Shown piece after piece: positions 7,634 through 14,656 of a stretch of DNA of 22,595 nt. Where the stretch lies: contig JAKMFM010000119.1 in NCBI GenBank assembly GCA_022425445.1, forward strand, positions 1-22,595, written 5' to 3'. The translations under genes were made by a program, and so were the position numbers. The notes under the pieces are model-generated. The model was not told the DNA's origin and searched no databases. It saw only the letters and a list, made by a program, of their open reading frames with translations. Numbering within the stretch: position 1 is the stretch's first letter; every line of letters starts with the position of its first letter. This stretch comes from Planktomarina sp. Lineage in GTDB: Bacteria > Pseudomonadota > Alphaproteobacteria > Rhodobacterales > Rhodobacteraceae.

Positions 7634-8037
7634 TAGTCCGCAGGTTGGGCGATCCGCTCTTCCAGATCATCCGCCGTGGCTTCAGCGCGCGCGGACAGTT
7701 CCGCCAGGGTTTCCAGCAGGGCTGGCGGAACCATGGGAACTTCAACTTCTTTTACTACTGTTTTGATTTCTTGATAAACTTCTTGGGAGTCCTGCTGCGC
7801 CTGTTCTAGAGCTGCTTCTGTGGCCCTGAGCTGCTCCCGCAAAGCCAAGGTACGATCTGCAAGCATGAGACCCGACATCAGCAACATCTGAGCCTCTGGC
7901 ACACGCCCGGCGTGCGCCAGCAAAGTGCTGGCCTCTGCGTCCAACGCGTCCCGGGCCTTTTGCAGCTGCGGCTCCTCACCTTCCGGGCAGTTGACGGTAT
8001 AGGGACGTTGACCGATTTTAATAATAACTTCAGGCAT
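7633..8037 (-). CDS. zapA: Cell division protein ZapA family
   Basis: 134 residues. ZapA is a cytoplasmic protein that cross-links FtsZ filaments at the division ring. The N-terminal head domain reads PEVIIKIGQRPYTVNCPEGEEPQLQ, followed by the long helix AHAGRVPEAQMLLMSGLMLADRTLAL and a coiled-coil tail rich in Gln, Glu and Ala. It is somewhat longer than the roughly 110-residue gammaproteobacterial protein, the extra length being a C-terminal acidic helix. The start at 8037 is preferred over the open frame to 8052 because MPEVIIKIG is the family beginning. The upstream gene overlaps it by 8 bases, implying translational coupling. Confidence 0.88.
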   Translation of the reverse strand: MPEVIIKIGQRPYTVNCPEGEEPQLQKARDALDAEASTLLAHAGRVPEAQMLLMSGLMLADRTLALREQLRATEAALEQAQQDSQEVYQEIKTVVKEVEVPMVPPALLETLAELSARAEATADDLEERIAQPAD

Positions 8038-8413
8038 CGCGCAGCTCCTCACTGGCTTGGGTCAAGGCTTTCAACAAGACTTCAAGCTGCGCAGCCTCGG
8101 CGGCCCGTTCCGCAGATAAAGTGTCAATCTCTGCCTGCATCGCGACATTCACCAGATTTGCATCACCCAGACCTTCCGCATTGGCCGCCCGTAAGGCTTG
8201 ATTTGACGCGCGCAATTGCGCGTTGGACTTCATCACTTGTGACAACTGCGCATCAAGAGCGGCCAGAGCAGCTATACCAACATTTTCCTGTGCAGCGGTC
8301 TCGGTCGGTGCTGGCGCCACTGCTGCACCGTTGGGCAAAACCGCTTCTGTCGCCGCTGATATGCGCTGAATTGCAGCGGTAATTCTTTGTTCTAAAATGG
8401 AAATATCACTCAT
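8030..8413 (-). CDS. Small coiled-coil protein upstream of zapA
   Basis: 127 residues, no signal peptide or membrane segment. Two predicted helical stretches, about 1-22 (ISILEQRITAAIQRI) and 45-120 (AALDAQLSQVMKSNAQLRA then QAEIDTLSAERAAEAAQLEVLL), have the heptad-like Leu/Ala spacing of a coiled coil; an Ala/Pro/Thr-rich linker separates them. I recall similar proteins of the DUF4164 type beside alphaproteobacterial zapA and suspect a division-related partner, but the function is unknown. It is the first gene of a two-gene operon, overlapping zapA by 8 bases, and is read divergently from tkt across a 175-base promoter region. Confidence 0.8.
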   Translation of the reverse strand: MSDISILEQRITAAIQRISAATEAVLPNGAAVAPAPTETAAQENVGIAALAALDAQLSQVMKSNAQLRASNQALRAANAEGLGDANLVNVAMQAEIDTLSAERAAEAAQLEVLLKALTQASEELRDA

Positions 8414-8457
8414 TGCTCATCTCACACCCCTGCGCCGCTGCCATCAACAGCTGTCTC

Positions 8458-8512
8458 GAATCGCGTTAACCACCCCTAAGGTAGGTTAAATTAACCTTAA
8501 CGTCCAAGAGTC
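8458..8512. promoter_or_regulatory. CtrA-type box with flanking GANTC sites in the zapA-operon/tkt promoter region
   Basis: A full match to the alphaproteobacterial CtrA consensus TTAA-N7-TTAAC lies at 8486-8501. It overlaps a 15-base symmetric element, AGGTTAAATTAACCT, at 8483-8497; further TTAACC and TTAACG half-sites are at 8466-8471 and 8497-8502. CcrM-type GANTC methylation sites occur at 8458-8462 (GAATC) and 8508-8512 (GAGTC). The cluster is 70-90 bp upstream of the coiled-coil gene of the zapA operon and about 90-100 bp upstream of tkt. The assignment rests on consensus match only. Confidence 0.5.
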
Positions 8513-8588
8513 AGCACTTGAAACATTTTTTAAGAAATGGATCAGATTACTTGATATTCCCTCTTCACTTGATAGGAAGCAACAACGT

Positions 8589-10628
8589 TTGCCCTTACAG
8601 AAAGATAGCCCCGTGGATCTCAAAGCACTCGCCGCAAAGAACCCTGAACATTGGAAAAAAGCCGCTGCCATTCGCGCTTTTACGTTGGATGCGGTTGCCG
8701 CCGCAAATTCAGGTCACTCAGGTATGGCGATGGGCATGGCCGATGTGGCGACTGTTCTGTTCGAAAAGCACATGAAATTTGACGCCTCTGCCCCCAATTG
8801 GCCAGATCGCGATCGTTTCATTCTCTCTGCGGGGCATGGGTCGATGCTGCTCTACTCACTGCTGCATCTGACCGGCTACGCCGATATCACGCTCGATGAG
8901 ATCAAAAATTTCCGCCAATGGGGCGCGAAAACTGCGGGCCATCCAGAATATGGCCACGCTTCTGGCATCGAAACAACCACGGGCCCACTTGGCCAAGGGA
9001 TTGCCAACTCTGTCGGCTTTGCCATTGCCGAGGAAATTTTACGCGCCACATACGGCAAAAAAATTCAGAACCATTACACCTATGTCATCGCCGGGGACGG
9101 TTGCTTGATGGAGGGCATCAGCCAAGAGGCCATCGGGCTTGCAGGACGCCATGAGCTGGGTCATTTGATTGTGCTTTGGGATGACAACAACATCACCATC
9201 GACGGGACGGTTGAGCTCTCTGATCGGACAGATCAGGTGCAGCGCTTCAAAGCTTCAGGCTGGCATGTGCAAGCCATTGATGGCCACGATCCGGTCGCCA
9301 TTGACGCGGCTTTGACCGCGGCGCGCAGATCAAAAAAACCCTCAATGATTGCCTGTAAAACTCATATCGCGCTGGGGCACGCGGCGCAGGACACGTCAAA
9401 AGGGCATGGCGCTCTGACGGATGCGGCGCAATTGGCTGATGCGAAAGCCAGCTATGGATGGCCCTATGGCGCATTTGAAATTCCAGCTGATGTAAAGGCC
9501 GCTTGGGAGACCATTGGCGCGCGCGGCAGCGCAGAACGCGCCGAGTGGGACAACCGGTTCGCCGGTCTTGCTGCCGCGCGGCAGGCGCAATTCAACCGCG
9601 CCTTTGCTGGCGAAGCCCCCAAGAAACTGGCCGCTGCCATCCGCGCCATCAAGAAAGGTGCCGCCGACTCCAAGCCAAAATTGGCCACCCGCTCAGCCTC
9701 GGAAAAAACCTTGCAGGCGGTTAACCCTGTGATGCCTGAAACCGTGGGCGGCTCGGCTGATTTGACCGGCTCAAACAATACAAAAACAGCGGATATGGGG
9801 ATTTTTGATCCCGAAAATCGGGCTGGGCGGTATATCTACTATGGCATCCGCGAACATGGCATGGCTGCGGCAATGAATGGCATGGCGCTGCACGGCGGGA
9901 TTCGCCCCTATGGCGGCACTTTTATGTGTTTCACCGATTATGCCCGCGGCGCAATGCGCCTCTCGGCTTTGATGGGCGTTCCAACCGTCTATGTCATGAC
10001 CCATGATTCCATCGGCCTTGGCGAAGATGGTCCGACGCACCAGCCGGTCGAACATTTGGCCATTTCCCGCGCCACGCCCAACACTTTGGTTTTCCGCCCG
10101 GCCGACATAACCGAGACGGCAGAGGCATGGGAAGTGGCGCTCAGCCAGCCAAGCACACCGACCGTCATGGCGCTTTCTCGTCAAGGCGTGCCTGCGGTGC
10201 GTAATGCGTATAAATCCGCAAATCTCAGCGCGCGCGGCGCCTATGTTCTGGCCGAGGCCGAGGGCAAGCGCCAAGCAATCGTGATGGCAACCGGTACGGA
10301 GGTCTCGCTGGCACTGGAAGCCCGCGATCTGCTGCAAGCCGAAGGTATTGGCACCCGGGTCGTTTCGATGCCCTGCATGGAGCTTTTTGCTCAGCAAGAT
10401 GACGCATACCGCAAACGTATTTTGCCAGGGGGCGCCGTGCGCGTTGCCGTGGAAGCGGCTGTGCGCACGGGCTGGGATCAATGGTTGCTGGGGGAACGGG
10501 GACGCGAGTCCAAAGCTGGTTTTGTCGGCATGACGGGCTTTGGCGCCTCTGCCCCGGCCGATCGGTTGTATGAAGAGTTCGGAATCACTGCACAAGCCGT
10601 GGCACTCAAAGTCAAATCTCTGATCTAA
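8589..10628 (+). CDS. tkt: Transketolase
   Basis: 679 residues from TTG at 8589. It transfers two-carbon ketol units between sugar phosphates in the non-oxidative pentose phosphate pathway, using thiamine diphosphate. Visible signatures: NSGHSGMAMG with His43, the TPP/Mg motif GDGCLMEG starting at 169 and continuing to DDNNITIDG, the catalytic Glu422 in IREHGMAAAMNG, and GLGEDGPTHQPVEHL with its substrate-binding His. Start choice: TTG 8589 has AGGAAG at 8574-8579 with nine bases spacing. GTG at 8613 would begin at DLKALAAKNPEHW, where many relatives start, but it has a weaker ribosome site. A long perfect hairpin follows the stop; gap copy 1 lies downstream. Confidence 0.95.
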   Translation: MPLQKDSPVDLKALAAKNPEHWKKAAAIRAFTLDAVAAANSGHSGMAMGMADVATVLFEKHMKFDASAPNWPDRDRFILSAGHGSMLLYSLLHLTGYADITLDEIKNFRQWGAKTAGHPEYGHASGIETTTGPLGQGIANSVGFAIAEEILRATYGKKIQNHYTYVIAGDGCLMEGISQEAIGLAGRHELGHLIVLWDDNNITIDGTVELSDRTDQVQRFKASGWHVQAIDGHDPVAIDAALTAARRSKKPSMIACKTHIALGHAAQDTSKGHGALTDAAQLADAKASYGWPYGAFEIPADVKAAWETIGARGSAERAEWDNRFAGLAAARQAQFNRAFAGEAPKKLAAAIRAIKKGAADSKPKLATRSASEKTLQAVNPVMPETVGGSADLTGSNNTKTADMGIFDPENRAGRYIYYGIREHGMAAAMNGMALHGGIRPYGGTFMCFTDYARGAMRLSALMGVPTVYVMTHDSIGLGEDGPTHQPVEHLAISRATPNTLVFRPADITETAEAWEVALSQPSTPTVMALSRQGVPAVRNAYKSANLSARGAYVLAEAEGKRQAIVMATGTEVSLALEARDLLQAEGIGTRVVSMPCMELFAQQDDAYRKRILPGGAVRVAVEAAVRTGWDQWLLGERGRESKAGFVGMTGFGASAPADRLYEEFGITAQAVALKVKSLI

Positions 10629-10630
10629 AA

Positions 10631-10665
10631 AGTCAAAGGCTGCGGAGTGTCCGCAGCCTTTGACT
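10631..10665 (+). terminator. Strong hairpin terminator after tkt
   Basis: A perfect 16-bp stem, 10631-10646 with 10650-10665, closes on a three-base loop two bases after the tkt stop codon. It is preceded by AAAA (10627-10630) and followed by GGCAAATTTTC rather than a clean T run. Termination is therefore plausible but may be partly Rho-dependent; it would also stabilise the tkt mRNA 3' end. Confidence 0.7.
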
Positions 10666-10686
10666 GGCAAATTTTCATCCCACTGG

Positions 10687-10731
10687 TGTTATCGCAAACG
10701 GTTATGGCTAACAAAAATGTTTTCGCTAACA
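10687..10731. promoter_or_regulatory. Cluster of LacI-type operator-like dyads upstream of gap copy 1
   Basis: Three imperfect dyads resemble the TGTTA-N-CG-N-TAACA form bound by LacI-family regulators: TGTTATCGCAAACG (10687-10700), GGTTATGGCTAACA (10700-10713; GTTA and TAAC arms exact) and TGTTTTCGCTAACA (10718-10731; outer four pairs and CG centre matched). The third ends three bases before the predicted -35 box. A better copy of the same motif lies before gap copy 2. CceR, a LacI-type carbon regulator of Rhodobacterales, is a candidate by analogy only. Confidence 0.45.
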
Positions 10732-10733
10732 AT

Positions 10734-10762
10734 TTGAAAATCAGCCGGTTTCGAACTTTAAA
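10734..10762 (+). promoter_or_regulatory. Predicted sigma70-type promoter of gap copy 1
   Basis: TTGAAA (10734-10739) and TTTAAA (10757-10762) have 17-bp spacing, matching five and four of six consensus positions. The start codon is 53 bases downstream. The adjacent operator-like dyads support a regulated promoter here. Confidence 0.45.
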
Positions 10763-10815
10763 TGCCCCTCTGACCTTGCTAGTCCACCGGCAAGGATTTG
10801 CAAAAGGTGAGAGCG

Positions 10816-11817
10816 GTGACAGTAAAAATTGGCATTAACGGTTTTGGTCGCATTGGTCGCTGCGTTTTGGCACATATTGTGTCCTCGGGCCGCACAGATG
10901 TTGAAGTGGTAAAAATCAACGCAACCGGACCGCTGGAAACCAGCGCACACTTGATGCGATATGACAGCGTGCACGGACGGTTCAATGGGGAAATTACGGT
11001 CGGCGAAGGCACGCTGGATCTCGGGCTCGGACCGATCGAAATGTTTTCGAGCTATGACCCCAACACGCTCGACTGGAGCGGCGTTGATGTTGTTTTGGAA
11101 TGCACCGGAAACTTCAACGACGGCGAAAAAGCCAAGATCCACCTGGCGCGAGGTGCCAAAAAGGTCTTGATCTCGGCCCCGGCTGTCAATGTAGATCGCA
11201 CCATTGTTTTGGGCGCTAATGAGGCCGCGCTCTTGCACAGCGATGTGATGATCTCGAACGGATCTTGCACGACAAATTGCCTCGCCCCGCTCGCCAAGGT
11301 GCTCAACGACGCCATTGGCATAGAGCGCGGAATCATGACCACTATCCACAGCTATACGGGCGACCAACCGACCCTAGACCGCCGCCACAGCGATCTTTAT
11401 CGCGCTCGGGCCGCAGCCATGGCGTTGATCCCAACCTCCACCGGGGCGGCCAAGGCCCTTGGTGAGGTTTTGCCAGAAATGGCCGGACGGCTTGACGGGA
11501 CGGCCATTCGCGTCCCGACCCCAAATGTTTCATGCGTCGATCTAACCTTTGAGGCCGCGCGCGCTGTTACAAAAGAGGAGGTCAACGCTGCGGTGGAACG
11601 CGCCGCACAAAGTGAACTGGCAGGTATTTTGGGATATGATCCTGCGCCAAAAGTCTCCATTGATTTCAATCATACGCCAGAATCTTCAATTTTTGCGCCC
11701 GATCAAACCAAAGTGGTTGGCAGGACCACTGTCCGCGTATTATCATGGTACGACAACGAATGGGGCTTTTCTGTGCGCATGGCTGATTTGGCCGCGAAAA
11801 TGGGGCAGCTCCAATAG
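10816..11817 (+). CDS. gap: Glyceraldehyde-3-phosphate dehydrogenase, copy 1 (Ala36 type)
   Basis: 333 residues from GTG at 10816; the open frame reaches 10798, but MTVKIGINGFGRIGR is the family start and AGGTGAG lies just ahead. It interconverts glyceraldehyde-3-phosphate and 1,3-bisphosphoglycerate. Visible: the Rossmann motif INGFGRIGR (7-15), catalytic Cys151 in SNGSCTTNC (Gly149 where Ala is usual), the HSYTGDQ segment with the catalytic His, and SWYDNEWGFS near the C-terminus. The end of the second beta strand reads KINATG: Ala36 replaces the Asp that normally binds the NAD ribose. Known NADP-using, gluconeogenic GapB enzymes also lack this Asp, so NADP use is inferred. A 49-codon micro-protein gene follows within ten bases. 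Confidence 0.93.
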   Translation: MTVKIGINGFGRIGRCVLAHIVSSGRTDVEVVKINATGPLETSAHLMRYDSVHGRFNGEITVGEGTLDLGLGPIEMFSSYDPNTLDWSGVDVVLECTGNFNDGEKAKIHLARGAKKVLISAPAVNVDRTIVLGANEAALLHSDVMISNGSCTTNCLAPLAKVLNDAIGIERGIMTTIHSYTGDQPTLDRRHSDLYRARAAAMALIPTSTGAAKALGEVLPEMAGRLDGTAIRVPTPNVSCVDLTFEAARAVTKEEVNAAVERAAQSELAGILGYDPAPKVSIDFNHTPESSIFAPDQTKVVGRTTVRVLSWYDNEWGFSVRMADLAAKMGQLQ

Positions 11818-11826
11818 TTCCTTGGA

Positions 11827-11976
11827 GTGACCATTACCCCGCGCCTGGCCCTGTATGTTGCACTCGCCGCTATTGCAGCAATTGCAGCGGATTGGTTTTT
11901 GGCGCAAGGCGGTGCAATTTTATACCTCGCGCGCGCGTTTCTCGACCTAATCGACACAATTGCTTTCTGGCGGTAA
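11827..11976 (+). CDS. 49-codon hydrophobic micro-protein between the gap genes
   Basis: The open frame from GTG 11827 to TAA 11974-11976 encodes 49 residues. Residues 7-26 (LALYVALAAIAAIAADWFLA) form a membrane segment, and a second amphipathic or hydrophobic helix ends in the motif DTIAFWR. Start choice is unsettled. GTG at 11827 lies inside the GGAG Shine-Dalgarno candidate (11824-11827) and has none of its own. ATT at 11833 is placed five bases after GGAG and would begin ITPRLALY, resembling the MTNRLA-type starts I recall for small proteins beside gap in Rhodobacteraceae. Its position nine bases after gap copy 1 suggests co-transcription. Function unknown; probably an inner-membrane peptide. 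Confidence 0.65.
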   Translation: MTITPRLALYVALAAIAAIAADWFLAQGGAILYLARAFLDLIDTIAFWR

Positions 11977-11985
11977 CCGCGCCGG

Positions 11986-12022
11986 TTGACTTTTCTCGCG
12001 ACCTGTGATGTTAGCGCTATCA
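11986..12022 (+). promoter_or_regulatory. Promoter and LacI-type operator of gap copy 2
   Basis: TGTTAGCGCTATCA (12009-12022) is a 14-base palindrome with one mismatched pair, the form expected for a LacI-family operator with central CG. A good -35 hexamer TTGACT (11986-11991) lies 17 bases before it, so the operator would cover the -10 region, consistent with repression. The gap copy 2 ATG is 20 bases after the operator. Related, weaker dyads precede gap copy 1. Confidence 0.55.
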
Positions 12023-12042
12023 ATAGAAGATGGGACATAGAA

Positions 12043-13044
12043 ATGACATTAAAAGTTGCAATCAACGGATTTGGCCGCATTGGCCGCAATGTACTGCGTG
12101 CGATTGTTGAATCGGGCCGGACAGATCTACAGGTCATCGCAATCAATGACCTGGGTCCAGTGCAAACCAATGCACATTTGTTTAAGTATGACTCCGTGCA
12201 CGGGCGATTTACAGGCTCAGTAACCCATGGGGATGACTTTATTGATGTCGGGCAAGGGCCCATTCGCGTCACAGCCATACGCAATCCAGCCGATCTGCCT
12301 TGGTCAGATGTGGATGTGGTTATGGAATGTACGGGAATTTTCACCTCAAAAGCCGATAGCCAAGCCTATCTCGACAACGGCTCCTCCCGCGTGCTGATCT
12401 CAGCACCTGGAAAAGATGCCGATAAAACCATTGTTTACGGAGTCAATCACCATGCATTAACCTCAGATGACTTGATTGTTTCAAACGCATCTTGCACCAC
12501 CAACTGCTTGGCGCCCATTGCCAAAGTTTTGCACGAATCTATCGGAATCAAGCGCGGGCTCATGACGACGATCCACAGCTATACCGGCGACCAGCCAACT
12601 TTGGATCGCACCCATAAAGACCTTTATCGCGGCCGTGCTGCTGCTCTGTCGATGATCCCAACAACCACCGGCGCCGCCAAAGCTGTTGGCCTGGTGCTTC
12701 CAGAGCTGAACGGCAAATTGGACGGTGTCGCCATCCGGGTGCCAACTCCGAATGTCTCAGCTGTCGATCTCACTTTCGAAGCTGGACGCAGTACAGATGC
12801 CGCCGAAATTTTGGCGCTGATGCAGGCTGCGGCCGAGGGGCCACTCAAGGGCGTACTCGATGTAGTGGATGCGCCTTTGGTTTCATCTGATTTCAACCAC
12901 GACCGGCATTCCTCGATCTTTCATGCCGACCAAACCCTGATTATGGGCGGAGATATGGTGCGCGTGCTGTCTTGGTATGACAATGAATGGGCATTTTCCA
13001 ATCGCATGGCCGATACAGCTGTCGCCATGGGCAAATTAATCTAG
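12043..13044 (+). CDS. gap: Glyceraldehyde-3-phosphate dehydrogenase, copy 2 (Asp36, NAD type)
   Basis: 333 residues from ATG at 12043; the open frame extends to a TTG at 11986, but that region holds the promoter and operator and MTLKVAINGFGRIGRN is the normal start. Motifs: INGFGRIGR (7-15), INDLG with Asp36 for NAD binding, catalytic Cys151 in SNASCTTNC, HSYTGDQPTLD, and SWYDNEWAFSNRM at the C-terminus. The Asp makes it the likely NAD-dependent, glycolytic enzyme, in contrast to copy 1. It is the same length and clearly paralogous, but well diverged, so not a recent duplication. coaD converges 20 bases downstream, with no obvious terminator between. Confidence 0.95.
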   Translation: MTLKVAINGFGRIGRNVLRAIVESGRTDLQVIAINDLGPVQTNAHLFKYDSVHGRFTGSVTHGDDFIDVGQGPIRVTAIRNPADLPWSDVDVVMECTGIFTSKADSQAYLDNGSSRVLISAPGKDADKTIVYGVNHHALTSDDLIVSNASCTTNCLAPIAKVLHESIGIKRGLMTTIHSYTGDQPTLDRTHKDLYRGRAAALSMIPTTTGAAKAVGLVLPELNGKLDGVAIRVPTPNVSAVDLTFEAGRSTDAAEILALMQAAAEGPLKGVLDVVDAPLVSSDFNHDRHSSIFHADQTLIMGGDMVRVLSWYDNEWAFSNRMADTAVAMGKLI

Positions 13045-13064
13045 GATCCAATAAACGCGATAGG

Positions 13065-13562
13065 TTATGATTGGCGCAGGCGGCGCTTCAAAGCCGCCTC
13101 GACAGCCGGGGTGACAAATTTTGACACATCCCCATTCAAGCGGCAAATCTCTTTGACCAGTTTTGAGGCAATCGCCTGATGCTGCGCTTCGGCCATCAAA
13201 AAAACAGTTTCGATCGAAGCGTCCAACTGCCTATTCATACCAACCATCTGATATTCATATTCAAAGTCTGAAACCGCACGCAATCCGCGCAAAATGATTC
13301 CGGCACCGACGTCACGGGCGCAATCAATCAAAAGGTTTTCGAATGGATGCACCTGAATTTCGGTACCGGTCTGCTCTGTGAGGCGCGCTGCCTCAACTTT
13401 AATCATTGATACGCGCTCATCAAGATCAAACAGCGGCCCTTTATCGCGATTGATCGCAACCCCTATGACCAAGCGGTCCACCAATGCGCAGCCACGACGG
13501 ATAATATCAACATGTCCCAGCGTTATCGGATCAAAGGTTCCGGGGTAAAGGCCTATGCGCAT
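13065..13562 (-). CDS. coaD: Phosphopantetheine adenylyltransferase
   Basis: 165 residues, the normal size. It adenylylates 4'-phosphopantetheine to dephospho-CoA, the penultimate step of coenzyme A synthesis. The nucleotidyltransferase motif TLGH (14-17) follows YPGTFDPI, LRGLRAVSDFEYEYQM forms the substrate loop, and IASKLVKE near 131-138 corresponds to the second ATP-binding motif (ISS-type). The start is ATG 13562 with GGAGAAG upstream; the open frame to 13637 adds 25 residues unlike the family. It lies 84 bases downstream of a LysR gene on the same strand, with no visible terminator, so read-through is possible. Confidence 0.96.
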   Translation of the reverse strand: MRIGLYPGTFDPITLGHVDIIRRGCALVDRLVIGVAINRDKGPLFDLDERVSMIKVEAARLTEQTGTEIQVHPFENLLIDCARDVGAGIILRGLRAVSDFEYEYQMVGMNRQLDASIETVFLMAEAQHQAIASKLVKEICRLNGDVSKFVTPAVEAALKRRLRQS

Positions 13563-13646
13563 TATGACTTCTCCGACTTGATATAGGTACCAAGCCATAA
13601 ATTGAGCGAATTGCAAGCCAACACGGGTTAAAAACACTGCATCAGA

Positions 13647-14561
13647 TTAAATTTTAACACCCAGCTTTTCGGCCAGCACCTCAAGTCTTTGAATTTCCGA
13701 TCGCAAGCCAATGACCAAAACCTGCGCGAATTGGTTGAGACGGCGGTTATGGCGATCATCTGCGGAGCGGATTAAAAAGAAACTACGTGTCAGGCTCAGT
13801 TGATCAACTAAAATTCGACGCAATTCCGGGGCAAAAGGCAGGGCAAAATCGTGCACAATGCCGAGCCCAACACCTTGCCGCAACAAATTCATTTGGACAG
13901 AAATGGAATTAGATGCCAGCTGCACCCGCCGCAGACCGAGCGGTTCCAGGTAATCCAGCTCTTTGTCAAAGATCATGTCCTGAACATAACCAACAACAGG
14001 TAACTCTTTGAGATCGCCCAGCCGTTCTGGACTTTTGTGGCTCTGCCAAAGCTCCGTTGAGGCCGCGAGATGCAGACGGTAGTCAGCAATTTTTTGCACC
14101 ATGAGCCGCCCAGCCGAGGGTTGGCTCACCCCAATCGCCATATCAGCCTCGCGCCGGGTCAGGTTAAAAACCCGCGGTAGAGCCACGATTTGAATGTCCA
14201 GATCTGGATAAGTTTTTGTAATCTCGCCACAGACCTGTGGCAGCAGGAAATTGGCACATCCATCCGGCGCACCAATGCGAATTTGACCCCGAAGCCCCTC
14301 CCCGTCACCGCGCAAAGCTCCAAGTCCCGCATTCAAACTGGCTTGCGCGGCGTCCACATGCGCCACCAAACCATGCCCTGCTTCCGTCAACTCATAGCCC
14401 TTTGGAGATTTTGAAAAAAGCGGCGTTGCATGGGTCTGCTCCAACCTAGCAATTCTGCGACTGACTGTTGCCGGATCAATTTTTAAAACCTGCGCCGCAA
14501 CCGTCAGGCTGCCCGATTGTGCCACTGTCAGAAAAATGCGGAGATCATCCCAGTTTTCCAT
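13647..14561 (-). CDS. LysR-family regulator, divergent from the mmsA operon
   Basis: 304 residues from ATG 14561; MENWDDLRIF is the standard LysR start, and the open frame to 14582 is a chance extension. The winged helix-turn-helix spans about residues 4-62 (SLTVAAQVLKIDPATVSRRI as the DNA-reading part), and the effector-binding domain begins near GQIRIGAPDG. It resembles the subgroup in which one effector-domain LysR protein controls a divergent dehydrogenase or catabolic operon. Divergence from mmsA, with 95 bases between start codons, makes it the probable regulator of valine/isobutyrate catabolism. The inducer is unknown; a valine-pathway intermediate is a guess. Confidence 0.93.
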   Translation of the reverse strand: MENWDDLRIFLTVAQSGSLTVAAQVLKIDPATVSRRIARLEQTHATPLFSKSPKGYELTEAGHGLVAHVDAAQASLNAGLGALRGDGEGLRGQIRIGAPDGCANFLLPQVCGEITKTYPDLDIQIVALPRVFNLTRREADMAIGVSQPSAGRLMVQKIADYRLHLAASTELWQSHKSPERLGDLKELPVVGYVQDMIFDKELDYLEPLGLRRVQLASNSISVQMNLLRQGVGLGIVHDFALPFAPELRRILVDQLSLTRSFFLIRSADDRHNRRLNQFAQVLVIGLRSEIQRLEVLAEKLGVKI

Positions 14562-14573
14562 TACAAACCTACA

Positions 14574-14624
14574 ATTTTGCAAAATGATTTTGGATTATTT
14601 TCGCTTTTAATTACATTATTGCAA
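14574..14624. promoter_or_regulatory. Palindrome and repeated TTGCAA sites in the lysR-mmsA divergent promoter
   Basis: ATTTTGCAAAAT (14574-14585) is a perfect 12-bp palindrome. Its core TTGCAA (14577-14582) recurs at 14619-14624, exactly 42 bp away, about four helical turns. The whole gap is strongly AT-rich, as LysR-controlled promoters often are. LysR binding is inferred from the layout. Confidence 0.4.
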
Positions 14625-14656
14625 GATTAAAAACAAAACAAACAAGGAGTCCCCCC

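Noticed and set aside
9771..10670. 299-residue minus-strand open frame antisense to tkt
   Set aside because: It is a by-product of codon bias opposite conserved transketolase sequence and extends into the tkt hairpin; no family motif is visible.
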